The notes under the pieces were generated by a model. It searched no databases. It had not been told where the DNA came from and saw nothing but the letters and a program-made list of their open reading frames with translations. A DNA stretch of 16,364 bases, taken from assembly GCA_965365275.1 (NCBI GenBank), contig CBDUBA010000102.1:1-16364 (forward strand), given 5' to 3'. How positions within the stretch are numbered: the stretch's first letter is position 1; every line of letters begins with the position of its first letter. This document shows positions 1-8,233 of this stretch, in pieces. The position numbers and the translations under genes are program-made. This DNA comes from JAGTVG01 sp965365275 (GTDB taxonomy: Bacteria > Bacteroidota > Bacteroidia > Cytophagales > Cyclobacteriaceae).

Positions 1-630
1 GTTGCACTTTTCCGGATCCCAGACATCTCCCCAGGGCCAGATATTCGGATGTTGTCTCTCTGCATCCCAACGGGCTGCTTTCTCCCATTCCGCCTCTGTT
101 GGTAACCTGCCACCAGCCCATCTACAATAAGCTTCTGCTTCATAATACGTCACACCAATCACCGGATGCTCATCGGTTTGTATGAACCTGGGATGTTTGT
201 AATTATGACCAATCCATTCCTGTTCTGCTTCCCAGTACAATGGGGCATTCCTTTTACTGTCCTTATCCGGCCTTACCACTTTATCATATCTTCCATACAT
301 TCCAGCATAAACAATGGAATCACTTTCTTTCCATTCCCAGCCCTCCTCCGTCCAGTATTCAGGATTGTCATAACCTCCGGCTTCAATGAATTTCCTGAAC
401 TGTCCTCTGGTGACCTCGTATTTGCTCATCTGGTATTCAGGAAGATAAACTTTATGTTGAGGAAATTCCTCATCATACTCATATCCCTCTTTTCCTGTAT
501 TGCCCATCAGGAAGTCTCCTGCCGGAACTGTGATCATCTCCCCGAGCCTGTTTTCAGGATTATCGGTCACAGGGCTTGGGGGATTGGACAAATCAATGAA
601 TGAAAGCGTTGCGAATAATAGATGCAGCAT
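1..630 (-). CDS. Formylglycine-generating enzyme (SUMF1/FGE-sulfatase) family protein, 3' end outside window
   Basis: Reading the minus strand from the ATG at 630 gives 210 open codons that run off the left edge. The start resembles a short signal peptide (residues 1-14, hydrophobic, no basic residue). At about 31-40 the family opening M-I-T-V-P-A-G-D-F-L-M-G-N appears, followed by the substrate-binding fold. Near residues 154-180 there is H-P-V-I-G-V-T-Y-Y-E-A-E-A-Y-C-R-W-A-G-G, then R-L-P-T-E-A-E-W-E-K-A-A-R and a W-P-W-G-D segment, all hallmarks of the FGE-sulfatase domain. True FGEs oxidise a sulfatase cysteine to formylglycine; other members are structural (for example the gliding lipoproteins GldJ/GldK) or act on other substrates. 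The catalytic cysteines would lie beyond the edge, so enzyme activity cannot be judged. No lipobox is visible. The frame is open upstream of 630 for about 33 codons, but I see no better start codon there. It is divergent from the esterase-like gene. Confidence 0.88.
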   Translation of the reverse strand, partial: MLHLLFATLSFIDLSNPPSPVTDNPENRLGEMITVPAGDFLMGNTGKEGYEYDEEFPQHKVYLPEYQMSKYEVTRGQFRKFIEAGGYDNPEYWTEEGWEWKESDSIVYAGMYGRYDKVVRPDKDSKRNAPLYWEAEQEWIGHNYKHPRFIQTDEHPVIGVTYYEAEAYCRWAGGRLPTEAEWEKAARWDAERQHPNIWPWGDVWDPEKCN

Positions 631-1148
631 GGTAAAAAAAATTAAAAAATGTATTCTAAAATATTTAAGACCTGGATTGTTTACTTCAAATATAAAATTA
701 GAAAAAAAATAGTACGAATTGTATAATTATCTTAAACTATGCCTGGGGAGAAGATTTCACAGGAATTTACTGACTTTTAGATTGACTCTGATTGTACACA
801 CATGATTATCTTTTTTATCGTTATGGATTTTGATGCAATAATCGAATCCAGGACACTGAATACAGAAAACAAACAATTAGCGATCGATGTCTGTGCTCAT
901 TCAGATGGACTTGCTATATTTCTCAAAATAAGACCCTGTGCTTCGGGTGCAACGTGCCTGAAAAATTATGTTGGGTCCTATCCAGAATCGAGATAAATAC
1001 GAAAAGGCGACGAAGACCCTAGGATTACAAGTTATTCCTAAACAAGATAATTCCCGGTGGAATTTCAGAGCATCAAAGTGGTCTGGCTACAAATAATATG
1101 AATAATTAATGTAAATTACTAAATTGATATTGGAGCATATATTATAAT
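631..1148. other. Long intergenic region between divergent genes; only short orphan ORFs
   Basis: This 518-base gap separates the minus-strand FGE-family gene from the plus-strand esterase-like gene and should hold both promoters. It is AT-rich at both ends, with a TATAAT-like stretch right before the ATG at 1149, and less so in the middle. The middle contains two short overlapping plus-strand ORFs, 802-996 (64 aa) and 968-1096 (42 aa, rich in K, W and R). I recognise neither. They could be noise or the worn remains of a gene, since the second reads like a plausible protein C-terminus. I see no tRNA, convincing terminator or repeat array. Confidence 0.6.
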
Positions 1149-3455
1149 ATGAAACATGCATTATTAGTTGATAGATTTATTCCGGTGATTTTCTTTTTGA
1201 TTTTATTGACGGCTGCTTCAACAGCCGGAAGCCAACCAGAACCTTTGTCCGGTGATGCCCATATAATCGATTCCTGGCATTACAGTAAGGTATTCGGAGA
1301 GGTGAGAAATTACAGGATCTTTCTCCCGCCGGAATATTTCAAGCATCCGGAGAAGCGATACCCTGTCATTTATTTCTTTCATGGCTGGTCCCAACGATAT
1401 TTCGGACCGGTAGGAGATGACTATTCGAACTATGACCAGGGAGAGGATAACGGAGGTGATAACATGGCAAACTACGTCGAGCAAAATGAGGTTATTATCG
1501 TGAAGGTTGATGGATTCAATGGGGAAGATCTGCAGAACTATAGTCTTACGCCATATAATATTGGGGATGTGGAATCATTCAGGCAATTCCCAATGTACTT
1601 TCCGGAATTGGTAGGTCATATTGATGCTTCATACAAAACGCTGGCCGATAGAAATCACAGGGCAGTGTCCGGACTGTCAATGGGAGGATTCATGACTTTC
1701 TGGATTAGTGGTAAATACCCGCACCTTGTCTCCGCGGCAGGGAATTTTTGTGGATCACCTGAATTTCATGCAGGGCCGGCAAAATTCCCTGTGGAATACC
1801 GGAATATGGATATGTATAACAACTACGGAGGTGTGAATGTACGTATGCATTATGGGGATAAGGACAACCTGAGGTTTTACCATCAGGATATGAACCGGGT
1901 TTGGGGCGAGGTAATGGAAAATTATGAATACAAAGTATTCGATGCCCGGCACTCGACCTGCGGTCTGGGAGAGATGTTCGATTTTATTCTTAATACCTTC
2001 AAAAACCCCCTGAAAGTTCCTGAGAAATGGAATCATATCGATTTGTATCCTGAATTCTCGTTATGGGACTACCAGGTTTCCTCAGACCGGTACAATCCCG
2101 GTTTTACTATCCTGGAAGAAGTGAATAAAATGGGCTTCAAATGTATGGTTAGAGAGTTTCTGCCAGACGGACCGGCAATGTCCTATGTGAATTTAAATTT
2201 GACTACTGCACCAGAATATAAAAGAAATACACAGCATGTAATTAACATTGTTGATATTACAAACGGACGGAACAGGCTGGATACGTTGTTCTCTGATGAA
2301 TCAGGAAGGCTGAAGATCGGTTTCAACGGTTCGCCGCACTACGTAGGGATCAATGATCTGGATGGTTCTCCAAATATTCGCTTTGCATCCTGTCAAATAG
2401 GCGATGATGGATTTGCCGTAAATGGAGATAATGTGAGCATGAGTATTGATGTCATGAATATAGGGACGATTGATGCAGAGGGAGTCACGGTAAGGCTGTC
2501 GGCTTTAAAAGATTATATCACAGTGACAAAACAGGACTCACAAATAGACAGAATACTTCCGGGTCAAATAAAAAGCCTGAAATATCCATTCGAATTGGAA
2601 GTTAAAAAGAAAGGCGTGGAGATGGCTAAATTTAAACTTACGACCAGAGATAAATCCGGGTATGAATGGATTGAGTATTTTGAAATCCCTCTGAAAGATG
2701 CTGCGGAATTTACCAGTGATTTTGTAATCGCGGATGGTTCAGAATACACAGTAGCCCGGTCAGGTATCGATTCAGTAACACTATTTCTTGGGAAAGGTAA
2801 CGGGGATGGTCAAGCAAATCCCGGAGAGACCATCGTGATTCTCGCAAAGGAGAAGGGCAGGTATTGGAGAACGGAGGCCGAGACTACGGATCCTTACGTT
2901 AATCCTTATGGAATTAAATTAAGGGAATCAGATAACTGGGCAGGATATGATTATGTGAACGGATCAGCTAAAATTACCTTACCTATTATATCTTCGGATT
3001 GCCCTAAAAATCATATGATAGATTTCTTTATCAATTACTGGGTCCCTATAGATCGGGCAAATCATTCCCGGGATATCATCAAAAAGAAAGTCCGGATCCC
3101 GGTATCAGGTAAGGATACAACACCCCCCACTTTATTATGGGCGCATGTTTCTGGTAACAATACAATTGAAGCCAGGGTCATCGATGGATCAAAGATTGAG
3201 CAGGTAACAGCACAGTTGATACCTGTTCATGATACAAAGGGTTTGGATTATGTGGAACTGAAGGAGCCGGAAACAGAAAGAGTCATTGTTTTATATGATA
3301 ATGGCTCACATGGTGACAGAATTCCGGGAGATTTTGTATTTAGCTATAAAATTCCGTTAGTTTCAGCCTATTTTTATAATCTTGCTTTTGAAATGTCAGA
3401 TTCTTTTGGAAACACCCAAACGGCCAGTTATCCTGAGGTTTTTATAATTTATTAA
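1149..3455 (+). CDS. Secreted multidomain esterase-like protein (alpha/beta hydrolase, esterase D/PF00756-like)
   Basis: 768 aa. Residues 1-28 form a signal peptide (basic start, hydrophobic core, A-S-T-A-G-S end). The alpha/beta-hydrolase domain spans about 35-285: an H-G-W oxyanion-type motif at 78-80 after a hydrophobic strand, the nucleophile elbow G-L-S-M-G-G at 175-180 (Ser177), a likely acid in the G-D-K-D stretch (236-239) and the likely catalytic His268 in A-R-H-S-T. This matches the esterase D/feruloyl-esterase-like family, which cleaves carboxyl esters including acetyl or feruloyl groups on polysaccharides. Residues 415-515 look like a CARDB-type beta domain. A glycine/asparagine-rich G-N-G-D-G-Q-A-N-P-G-E motif lies at 550-560. 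The last ~110 residues form another beta domain with L-Y-D-N-G-S-H-G-D-R (715-724), resembling choice-of-anchor-type modules. No T9SS tail is evident. The 285-base gap to the next gene shows no clear terminator. Fold call is firm; substrate unknown. Confidence 0.85.
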   Translation: MKHALLVDRFIPVIFFLILLTAASTAGSQPEPLSGDAHIIDSWHYSKVFGEVRNYRIFLPPEYFKHPEKRYPVIYFFHGWSQRYFGPVGDDYSNYDQGEDNGGDNMANYVEQNEVIIVKVDGFNGEDLQNYSLTPYNIGDVESFRQFPMYFPELVGHIDASYKTLADRNHRAVSGLSMGGFMTFWISGKYPHLVSAAGNFCGSPEFHAGPAKFPVEYRNMDMYNNYGGVNVRMHYGDKDNLRFYHQDMNRVWGEVMENYEYKVFDARHSTCGLGEMFDFILNTFKNPLKVPEKWNHIDLYPEFSLWDYQVSSDRYNPGFTILEEVNKMGFKCMVREFLPDGPAMSYVNLNLTTAPEYKRNTQHVINIVDITNGRNRLDTLFSDESGRLKIGFNGSPHYVGINDLDGSPNIRFASCQIGDDGFAVNGDNVSMSIDVMNIGTIDAEGVTVRLSALKDYITVTKQDSQIDRILPGQIKSLKYPFELEVKKKGVEMAKFKLTTRDKSGYEWIEYFEIPLKDAAEFTSDFVIADGSEYTVARSGIDSVTLFLGKGNGDGQANPGETIVILAKEKGRYWRTEAETTDPYVNPYGIKLRESDNWAGYDYVNGSAKITLPIISSDCPKNHMIDFFINYWVPIDRANHSRDIIKKKVRIPVSGKDTTPPTLLWAHVSGNNTIEARVIDGSKIEQVTAQLIPVHDTKGLDYVELKEPETERVIVLYDNGSHGDRIPGDFVFSYKIPLVSAYFYNLAFEMSDSFGNTQTASYPEVFIIY

Positions 3456-3740
3456 ATCGGGTTCTTCAAATTGGAATACCGGTAATCCTTAATCCGGATG
3501 ATATTGTTTCTCACTGGACCTATGGGCACTGACTTTCAGACTTAAAGCCTCATTGGACCCCAAGAGGTCAGCAAGTTTTCTGGTTCCGGCGTCCTCTTAT
3601 TGTCTTCCTCAAAATAAGTATAGGTGGAATCACGGGAATAAGCGATTTATACAGAATTGAATTTCCAATTTTATTCCTTAAATTGTTCTGCCTAAAGTAG
3701 AATAATCTTTTGCGCAGGGATGTAAAAAAACCGGATAAGA

Positions 3741-5582
3741 ATGCGTGGTTATTTTAATGTTTTTATTTTTCTGATTCTCTTTCTGGGCATTAAGTACACA
3801 TTTGCCCAGCAATTCCTGGAAGTGGCTGCTCAGGCAAATCTTACTTCGTCAATCCATAGTAACGGACACGCTGTGGCAGATTATGACCGGGATGGTGATC
3901 TGGATATTTTTATCGTTGCCCGTAAATCCTACTTAGAAGCCGATTCAGCTACCTGGAGCCGGCTTTACCGGAATGGGGGAGACGGCATTTTTTCTGACGT
4001 AACCGTCGCTTCCGGCTTCAGCATACAATTTACGAATCCTGGTGATTCGGGTACCGAAGGACAGAAAATGGGAGCAGCATGGGCGGATTACGATAACGAT
4101 GGATTCCCGGATCTTTTGTTGACTCACTACCGGAAAGTTGAATTGTACAGGAACAATGGGGATGGTACTTTCAGGGATATTACCGTTGATGCCGGCATAG
4201 CAGATTGTTATGACTGCTATAACAGCAGTGCGTTGTGGTGGGACCTCGATAAGGATGGCGACCTTGATCTATACATCAGTGACTGGGAAGGATCCAACAG
4301 ATTATATCAGAACAATGGCGATGGCACTTTTATTGACAGGACTGATTATTTTAACCTGGGCGATGAAGGGAATACATGGACCAGCATTCCTATTGATGCG
4401 AACCACGATGGCTGGCCTGACCTCTACTTGGCCAATGATTATTTCAGGAATAAATTCTATTTGAATATAAACGGCGATTTCTTTATGGAGGCAACTACTG
4501 CGTACGGATTGGAAGACTATGGCAACGGTATGGGTATAGCAACAGGAGATTATAACAACGATGGGTTTTTTGATATTTACCTGACGAATATTGCTGAATT
4601 TGCTGCTAATCCATTGTTTACGGCTCAAGCGGTTGGCGATTTCGAGAACTATGCGGCAGAAACGGGTGTTGACAGTGCCGGTTGGGCTTGGGGCACCTCT
4701 TTTCTCGATGCCGACCTGGACGGGGATGAAGACCTCTACGTAGTAAACGGGTATATCTACAGCCATCATACCAACAAATTCTACAAGAACATGTTGATGG
4801 AAGGATCGAACATTTTCAAGGATATCTCGGAAATGACCCAGGCTGACGGCCCGGCCGATGCCATGAGCCTGACGACTTTTGATTATGATAACGATGGCGA
4901 CCAGGATATGCTGGTGTCCAATACGGACAATACGCCCTACCTGTATCAGAACCTTTCCATCATTCCCAACAGGGTATCGGAGAGAAACTGGTTAAAAGTC
5001 GAACTGGAAGGAACAGCATCTAACCGGGATGGTCTGGGAACGATTCTCAGGGCTTATGCCGGTGGAATGGCTTTCCACAGGTATTATCATGGAGCAGGAT
5101 TATTATCACAGAATCTCGTGCCCGTACATTTCGGGTTAGGGATGCATGATATGGTAGACTCACTGTTCATTTCCTGGCCGAATAGTAAACAGGAAGTGTT
5201 TTATAATATCCTGACGAACCAGACAGTCCTGATAATCGAACACATGGAATTTATCGGTGAAATGGAATCTCCGGTTACAGGTTTGGGAAAAGAAAACACC
5301 ACCATAAATGAACATCAATTAATAATATATCCAAACCCGTTTCAAAACTCAGCCAGGTTTGAATTTGTTATAGCAGAACCAACATTTATTAGTCTTGAAG
5401 TCTTTGACCTTCATGGGAAAAGTATTTATTATGACTATTCATCAGATCTTGCTCCCGGAAAAAGCTATATCACATGGGATGGTGTAAATAGGTATGGAAC
5501 CAGATTGTCACCGGGAGTGTATATTTATAATGTAACGATTTCGGATCAGCCATACGCCGGAAAGATCTTTATTTTTCGTTAA
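3741..5582 (+). CDS. Secreted FG-GAP/VCBS-repeat protein with ASPIC/UnbV domain and T9SS sorting domain
   Basis: 613 aa. A signal peptide (1-22, ending F-A-Q) is followed by a beta-propeller of FG-GAP/VCBS repeats. Seven calcium-binding-type D-x-D-x-D-G-x-x-D loops are visible, starting near residues 47, 117, 168, 219, 270, 323 and 381, several followed by L-Y-x-N-N-G-D-G-T-F. An ASPIC/UnbV domain covers about 415-500 (N-W-L-K-V-E-L-E-G then H-F-G-L-G). The final ~85 residues start with I-Y-P-N-P-F (528-533) and end in S-P-G-V-Y-I-Y-N plus a basic tail, a classic type A T9SS sorting domain. The family (CRTAC1-like) is extracellular and usually has binding or adhesive roles; no catalytic residues are apparent. 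Export would be Sec, then T9SS across the outer membrane with probable surface anchoring. The gene is convergent with the haloperoxidase gene. Domain calls are strong; the ligand is unknown. Confidence 0.9.
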   Translation: MRGYFNVFIFLILFLGIKYTFAQQFLEVAAQANLTSSIHSNGHAVADYDRDGDLDIFIVARKSYLEADSATWSRLYRNGGDGIFSDVTVASGFSIQFTNPGDSGTEGQKMGAAWADYDNDGFPDLLLTHYRKVELYRNNGDGTFRDITVDAGIADCYDCYNSSALWWDLDKDGDLDLYISDWEGSNRLYQNNGDGTFIDRTDYFNLGDEGNTWTSIPIDANHDGWPDLYLANDYFRNKFYLNINGDFFMEATTAYGLEDYGNGMGIATGDYNNDGFFDIYLTNIAEFAANPLFTAQAVGDFENYAAETGVDSAGWAWGTSFLDADLDGDEDLYVVNGYIYSHHTNKFYKNMLMEGSNIFKDISEMTQADGPADAMSLTTFDYDNDGDQDMLVSNTDNTPYLYQNLSIIPNRVSERNWLKVELEGTASNRDGLGTILRAYAGGMAFHRYYHGAGLLSQNLVPVHFGLGMHDMVDSLFISWPNSKQEVFYNILTNQTVLIIEHMEFIGEMESPVTGLGKENTTINEHQLIIYPNPFQNSARFEFVIAEPTFISLEVFDLHGKSIYYDYSSDLAPGKSYITWDGVNRYGTRLSPGVYIYNVTISDQPYAGKIFIFR

Positions 5583-5688
5583 TTCGCCAACCGGCTCATT
5601 TTAATGGATATCCTGTCAGGTAGTTTTTTTGTTTGCGGCATGCCCCGGCGTTTGAGGGCTTTTTGACTATTTAGTGAAAAGATATCTT

Positions 5689-5796
5689 CAGCAACGCGAT
5701 CCCAATCAGCAATCCGATCGTAATCAGCAACGCGATCGTAATTAGCAACGCGATCCTTATCAGCAACGCAATCCTTATCAGCAACGCGATCCTAAT
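5689..5796. repeat. Tandem array of six 18-base units
   Basis: Six consecutive, gap-free 18-base units start at 5689, 5707, 5725, 5743, 5761 and 5779. The consensus is CAGCAACGCGATCCTAAT, with variation mostly at positions 1, 7-10 and 14-16. The last unit includes the TAG stop (5792-5794) of the minus-strand haloperoxidase gene, so the array begins at that gene's 3' end and fills about half of the gap to the convergent FG-GAP gene. The unit is a multiple of three. Read on the minus strand in the frame of the haloperoxidase, it encodes a D-R-V-A-D-x hexapeptide after the stop. There are no spacers, so it is not CRISPR. It may be a dispersed intergenic repeat family or a slippage-expanded minisatellite. 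Confidence 0.92.
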
Positions 5797-7990
5797 AAAT
5801 ACGGACTAAATGCGATTCCGGCTTATTTTCAGCATACATAAGTATCACATACAATCCCGCAGGTATTTTATCGGTATTAACGGAAAACGTGTCAACGGTG
5901 GTATCAGACAATGGCATGTCATAGATAACCTTTCCGGTAACTGATACGATCTTAACCCGGGAAACCTGCTTAATCTGACCATATCTGATCCTAAGTACAT
6001 CTCCACGCATCACAGGATTGGGGTATAGGGATGTTCTTGCCTCTGCAAATTTTTCTGTACTTAAAACGGTATTCCTTTCAAAGTAAGATAAAGCATAATC
6101 GAAGGCCTGTTGGCCAATCCGGTCGCCGATCAATCTTCCACTTATGTCATCGACCGGCGGATGTATCCCTCCCCATATTCTGGATAGGCTGCACTGGTCG
6201 GATGCGTCGTAATAGGTAGCCCATTGCAAAACCACATCCGTGTTAGGACCTTTCTCAAATTTAAGGAAACTATCTTTCGGTGCCTGAAATTCACCCATCC
6301 CGCCAGGGAAGTATTTGTCCCCAGTTAAAAGTGTCAGAACCCTAGCTGCGGCCCGTGAAAATGTAGAATGTCCGGATACATAACCTGCGAATGGTGGTGT
6401 CACAAAAGAAGGCCGTTGGTAGGGCCACCAGTTTTCTGCCAGGATCCAGCCGGTTCCCGCTTCATCTGTGGTTGCGTCCACGATAAAATCATGCCCCCGC
6501 CAGGCGAAAACTTTGATCTTGCCAATATGTTCACTGCTATCACCGGCTAACGGATCGCCTTCAGCAACGATCTCCACCAAGCCGGATTCCAGTTTTATAC
6601 CAGCAGGGTGATAGTTACCTAAGGAGTCATCACTCGATTGTCCCAGGTCCGCCATATATCGTATGGCAGAAATAGGCCGTATATAATCGTAGTATCCTTT
6701 GATGCTCCATGCGCTGATGGCTGCATCATGCATAGCCCCGCCAAGAATAAAATAGCTTTTTATATCCCATTCAAGATCGTCAACTGCTTGTCCCTCTCCC
6801 CGGAACTTTTTTCGTAATTCCGGATGATCGTTCACATAATTCAAAATCGTATACCAGTGGCCTGGAGGTGTTTCTGAATCAGGTCCGTCGGCCCAGAACT
6901 CTGCAAGTACACGGGTATAATCACCTCTTGGCACCACCTGCGGTTCGTATGGTGTTCCTGTGACAGGATTTATACGATATCCTTTGCTGATATCCCCACC
7001 TTCTTTCTCATTATAAAATGACCTTAATCCTTCAAACCCTTCTGGGAGGTCGGCAAAATCAATGTTTCCAATGGATGCTGGAGAAATATCCCAGAGAACA
7101 CTATCCCTGGCATTCAGATGAGCTGACCAGTAGGAGACCAGAGAAAATCCCCATTCATAATCTTCAAAACTGCCGCTGCCGTTCGCATCAGTGTAGCTTG
7201 GAGGCCCAGGATCGTAATAAACATTGTATTCATTCCCATCCCGTATATACGTAGTCCTGTCTGATTCCCGTAATGAAAAAGGAACCACATTTCCCCATTC
7301 AGGGCTCAGGAATTCAGGTGTTCCGGCAGGTATTTCATTCCCTGATTGGTCTATGAAAGTCACAAAGGTTAAAGGCTGCCACCGGTTGGGATCAATGATG
7401 TGCTGGCTCCCTGGCACCGACAGGATCATAGGGTCATTAACAGGCTCATAATACGCATTCCCATATCCTCTTCGTTCATTGGAACCGTCCTGCAACCCGA
7501 ATTCAATGATCTTCTGGGCAATATAATTTCCGAGTTTTGCAGGATCACCATCCGTGTAGTTCATAGAAGTAACCAGAGGATCGAATCCCAGTGCATCCAT
7601 CAATGAATCTGCCAGGGTGAAGGTTTCTACCCAACCCGGACTTGCAATGAAGCGGAATTTGATAATACGGTACGCTGTATAACTCATCGCTTTCTCCTGT
7701 GCTGCTTTTATATCTGCCGCCTGGGGCAAACCATTAAAGGGAAAATAGATATTACCCACTGTATCCCCGAGGAAATAAGGTTTTGCAGTTCTGTCATATA
7801 CAGCCCATGCATCATACATGGCTGCTGATACATGGAACAGATTTCTGGCATGGACTGTAGGCCGGGCTAGATCATTCCGTATTGCCTCCAGTAGGACCTC
7901 GTTCCATTGACGGGCTACTGAATGTTGTGCTTTTGCTGTGTTAATGATAAATAGCAGATGAAGAATACAAATCGTTGTGATCCTGCCCAT
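5792..7990 (-). CDS. Vanadium-dependent haloperoxidase-like (PAP2 superfamily) protein with T9SS sorting domain
   Basis: The open frame reaches back to an ATG at 8092 (766 aa), but I prefer the ATG at 7990 (732 aa): it puts a clear signal peptide (M-G-R-I-T-T then a hydrophobic core ending A-K-A-Q) at the N-terminus, while the upstream 34 residues look unlike a leader. In the 732-aa numbering the family's vanadate-pocket residues are all present: Lys431 and Arg438 in K-x6-R-P, Ser539-Gly540-His541 in Y-V-S-G-H-S, and Arg604/His610 in S-R-x5-H. The N-terminal Q-W-N-E-V-L-L-E-A-I-R-N-D and Y-D-A-W segments also fit bacterial members. Such enzymes oxidise halides with H2O2; related PAP2 proteins are phosphatases, so halide use is inferred. 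Residues ~655-732 begin S-L-Y-P-N-P-V and form a T9SS sorting domain, implying surface display or release. It is convergent with the FG-GAP gene and divergent from the lipoprotein gene at 8234. Confidence 0.88.
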   Translation of the reverse strand: MGRITTICILHLLFIINTAKAQHSVARQWNEVLLEAIRNDLARPTVHARNLFHVSAAMYDAWAVYDRTAKPYFLGDTVGNIYFPFNGLPQAADIKAAQEKAMSYTAYRIIKFRFIASPGWVETFTLADSLMDALGFDPLVTSMNYTDGDPAKLGNYIAQKIIEFGLQDGSNERRGYGNAYYEPVNDPMILSVPGSQHIIDPNRWQPLTFVTFIDQSGNEIPAGTPEFLSPEWGNVVPFSLRESDRTTYIRDGNEYNVYYDPGPPSYTDANGSGSFEDYEWGFSLVSYWSAHLNARDSVLWDISPASIGNIDFADLPEGFEGLRSFYNEKEGGDISKGYRINPVTGTPYEPQVVPRGDYTRVLAEFWADGPDSETPPGHWYTILNYVNDHPELRKKFRGEGQAVDDLEWDIKSYFILGGAMHDAAISAWSIKGYYDYIRPISAIRYMADLGQSSDDSLGNYHPAGIKLESGLVEIVAEGDPLAGDSSEHIGKIKVFAWRGHDFIVDATTDEAGTGWILAENWWPYQRPSFVTPPFAGYVSGHSTFSRAAARVLTLLTGDKYFPGGMGEFQAPKDSFLKFEKGPNTDVVLQWATYYDASDQCSLSRIWGGIHPPVDDISGRLIGDRIGQQAFDYALSYFERNTVLSTEKFAEARTSLYPNPVMRGDVLRIRYGQIKQVSRVKIVSVTGKVIYDMPLSDTTVDTFSVNTDKIPAGLYVILMYAENKPESHLVRIY

Positions 7991-8170
7991 ATAACATCTA
8001 TAGATATTCAAATGTCGAATCCTGTTCTTTGATCCGAAATAAAATAGTCTATTAAATACTAATTGTAAAGAATTTTTATGATTTCCTTCCAAAAGTTCCT
8101 GCCCAAAGTGTTTATTTTTACCCAGCTATCAAAATATAATTTGGAAACGACTGAGAATGTTTTTTTAAAG

Positions 8171-8225
8171 GAAATCTGAAAACTATTGAATAAGAAATCC
8201 GAAAAATAATATATAAATCGAAAAA
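8171..8225. repeat. Three imperfect direct repeats upstream of the ceramidase-like lipoprotein gene
   Basis: GAAATCTGAAAA (8171-8182) and GAAATCCGAAAA (8194-8205) match at 11 of 12 bases. A shorter relative, AAATCGAAAAA, lies at 8215-8225, nine bases before the ATG at 8234. The start-to-start distances are 23 and about 20-21 bases, near two helical turns, as for tandem sites of one regulator. They sit in the divergent gap between the haloperoxidase and lipoprotein genes. The DNA here is A-rich, so chance similarity is possible and no regulator is identified. Confidence 0.35.
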
Positions 8226-8233
8226 TCCCTAAC

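Noticed and set aside
166..603. Plus-strand 145-residue ORF
   Set aside because: It is antisense to the minus-strand FGE-family frame, which carries unmistakable family motifs.
653..702. Long-range TTCTAA...TTAGAA pairing in the leader of the FGE-family gene
   Set aside because: Arms are short, very AT-rich and interrupted, as expected by chance in this stretch.
4302..4769. Minus-strand 155-residue ORF inside the FG-GAP gene
   Set aside because: It lies antisense to the calcium-loop repeats, whose repetitive sequence keeps other frames open; no start context or homology visible.
5582..5791. C-terminal extension of the haloperoxidase by stop-codon readthrough
   Set aside because: The T9SS domain already has a complete natural end before the TAG, and an open frame is expected when the 18-base unit lacks stops; no readthrough signal was seen.
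5689..5796. CRISPR array
   Set aside because: Units are adjacent and only 18 bases long, with no unique spacers and no cas genes nearby.
7991..8092. Upstream start for the haloperoxidase gene (ATG at 8092)
   Set aside because: It would bury the signal peptide behind 34 residues; the ATG at 7990 gives a normal leader.
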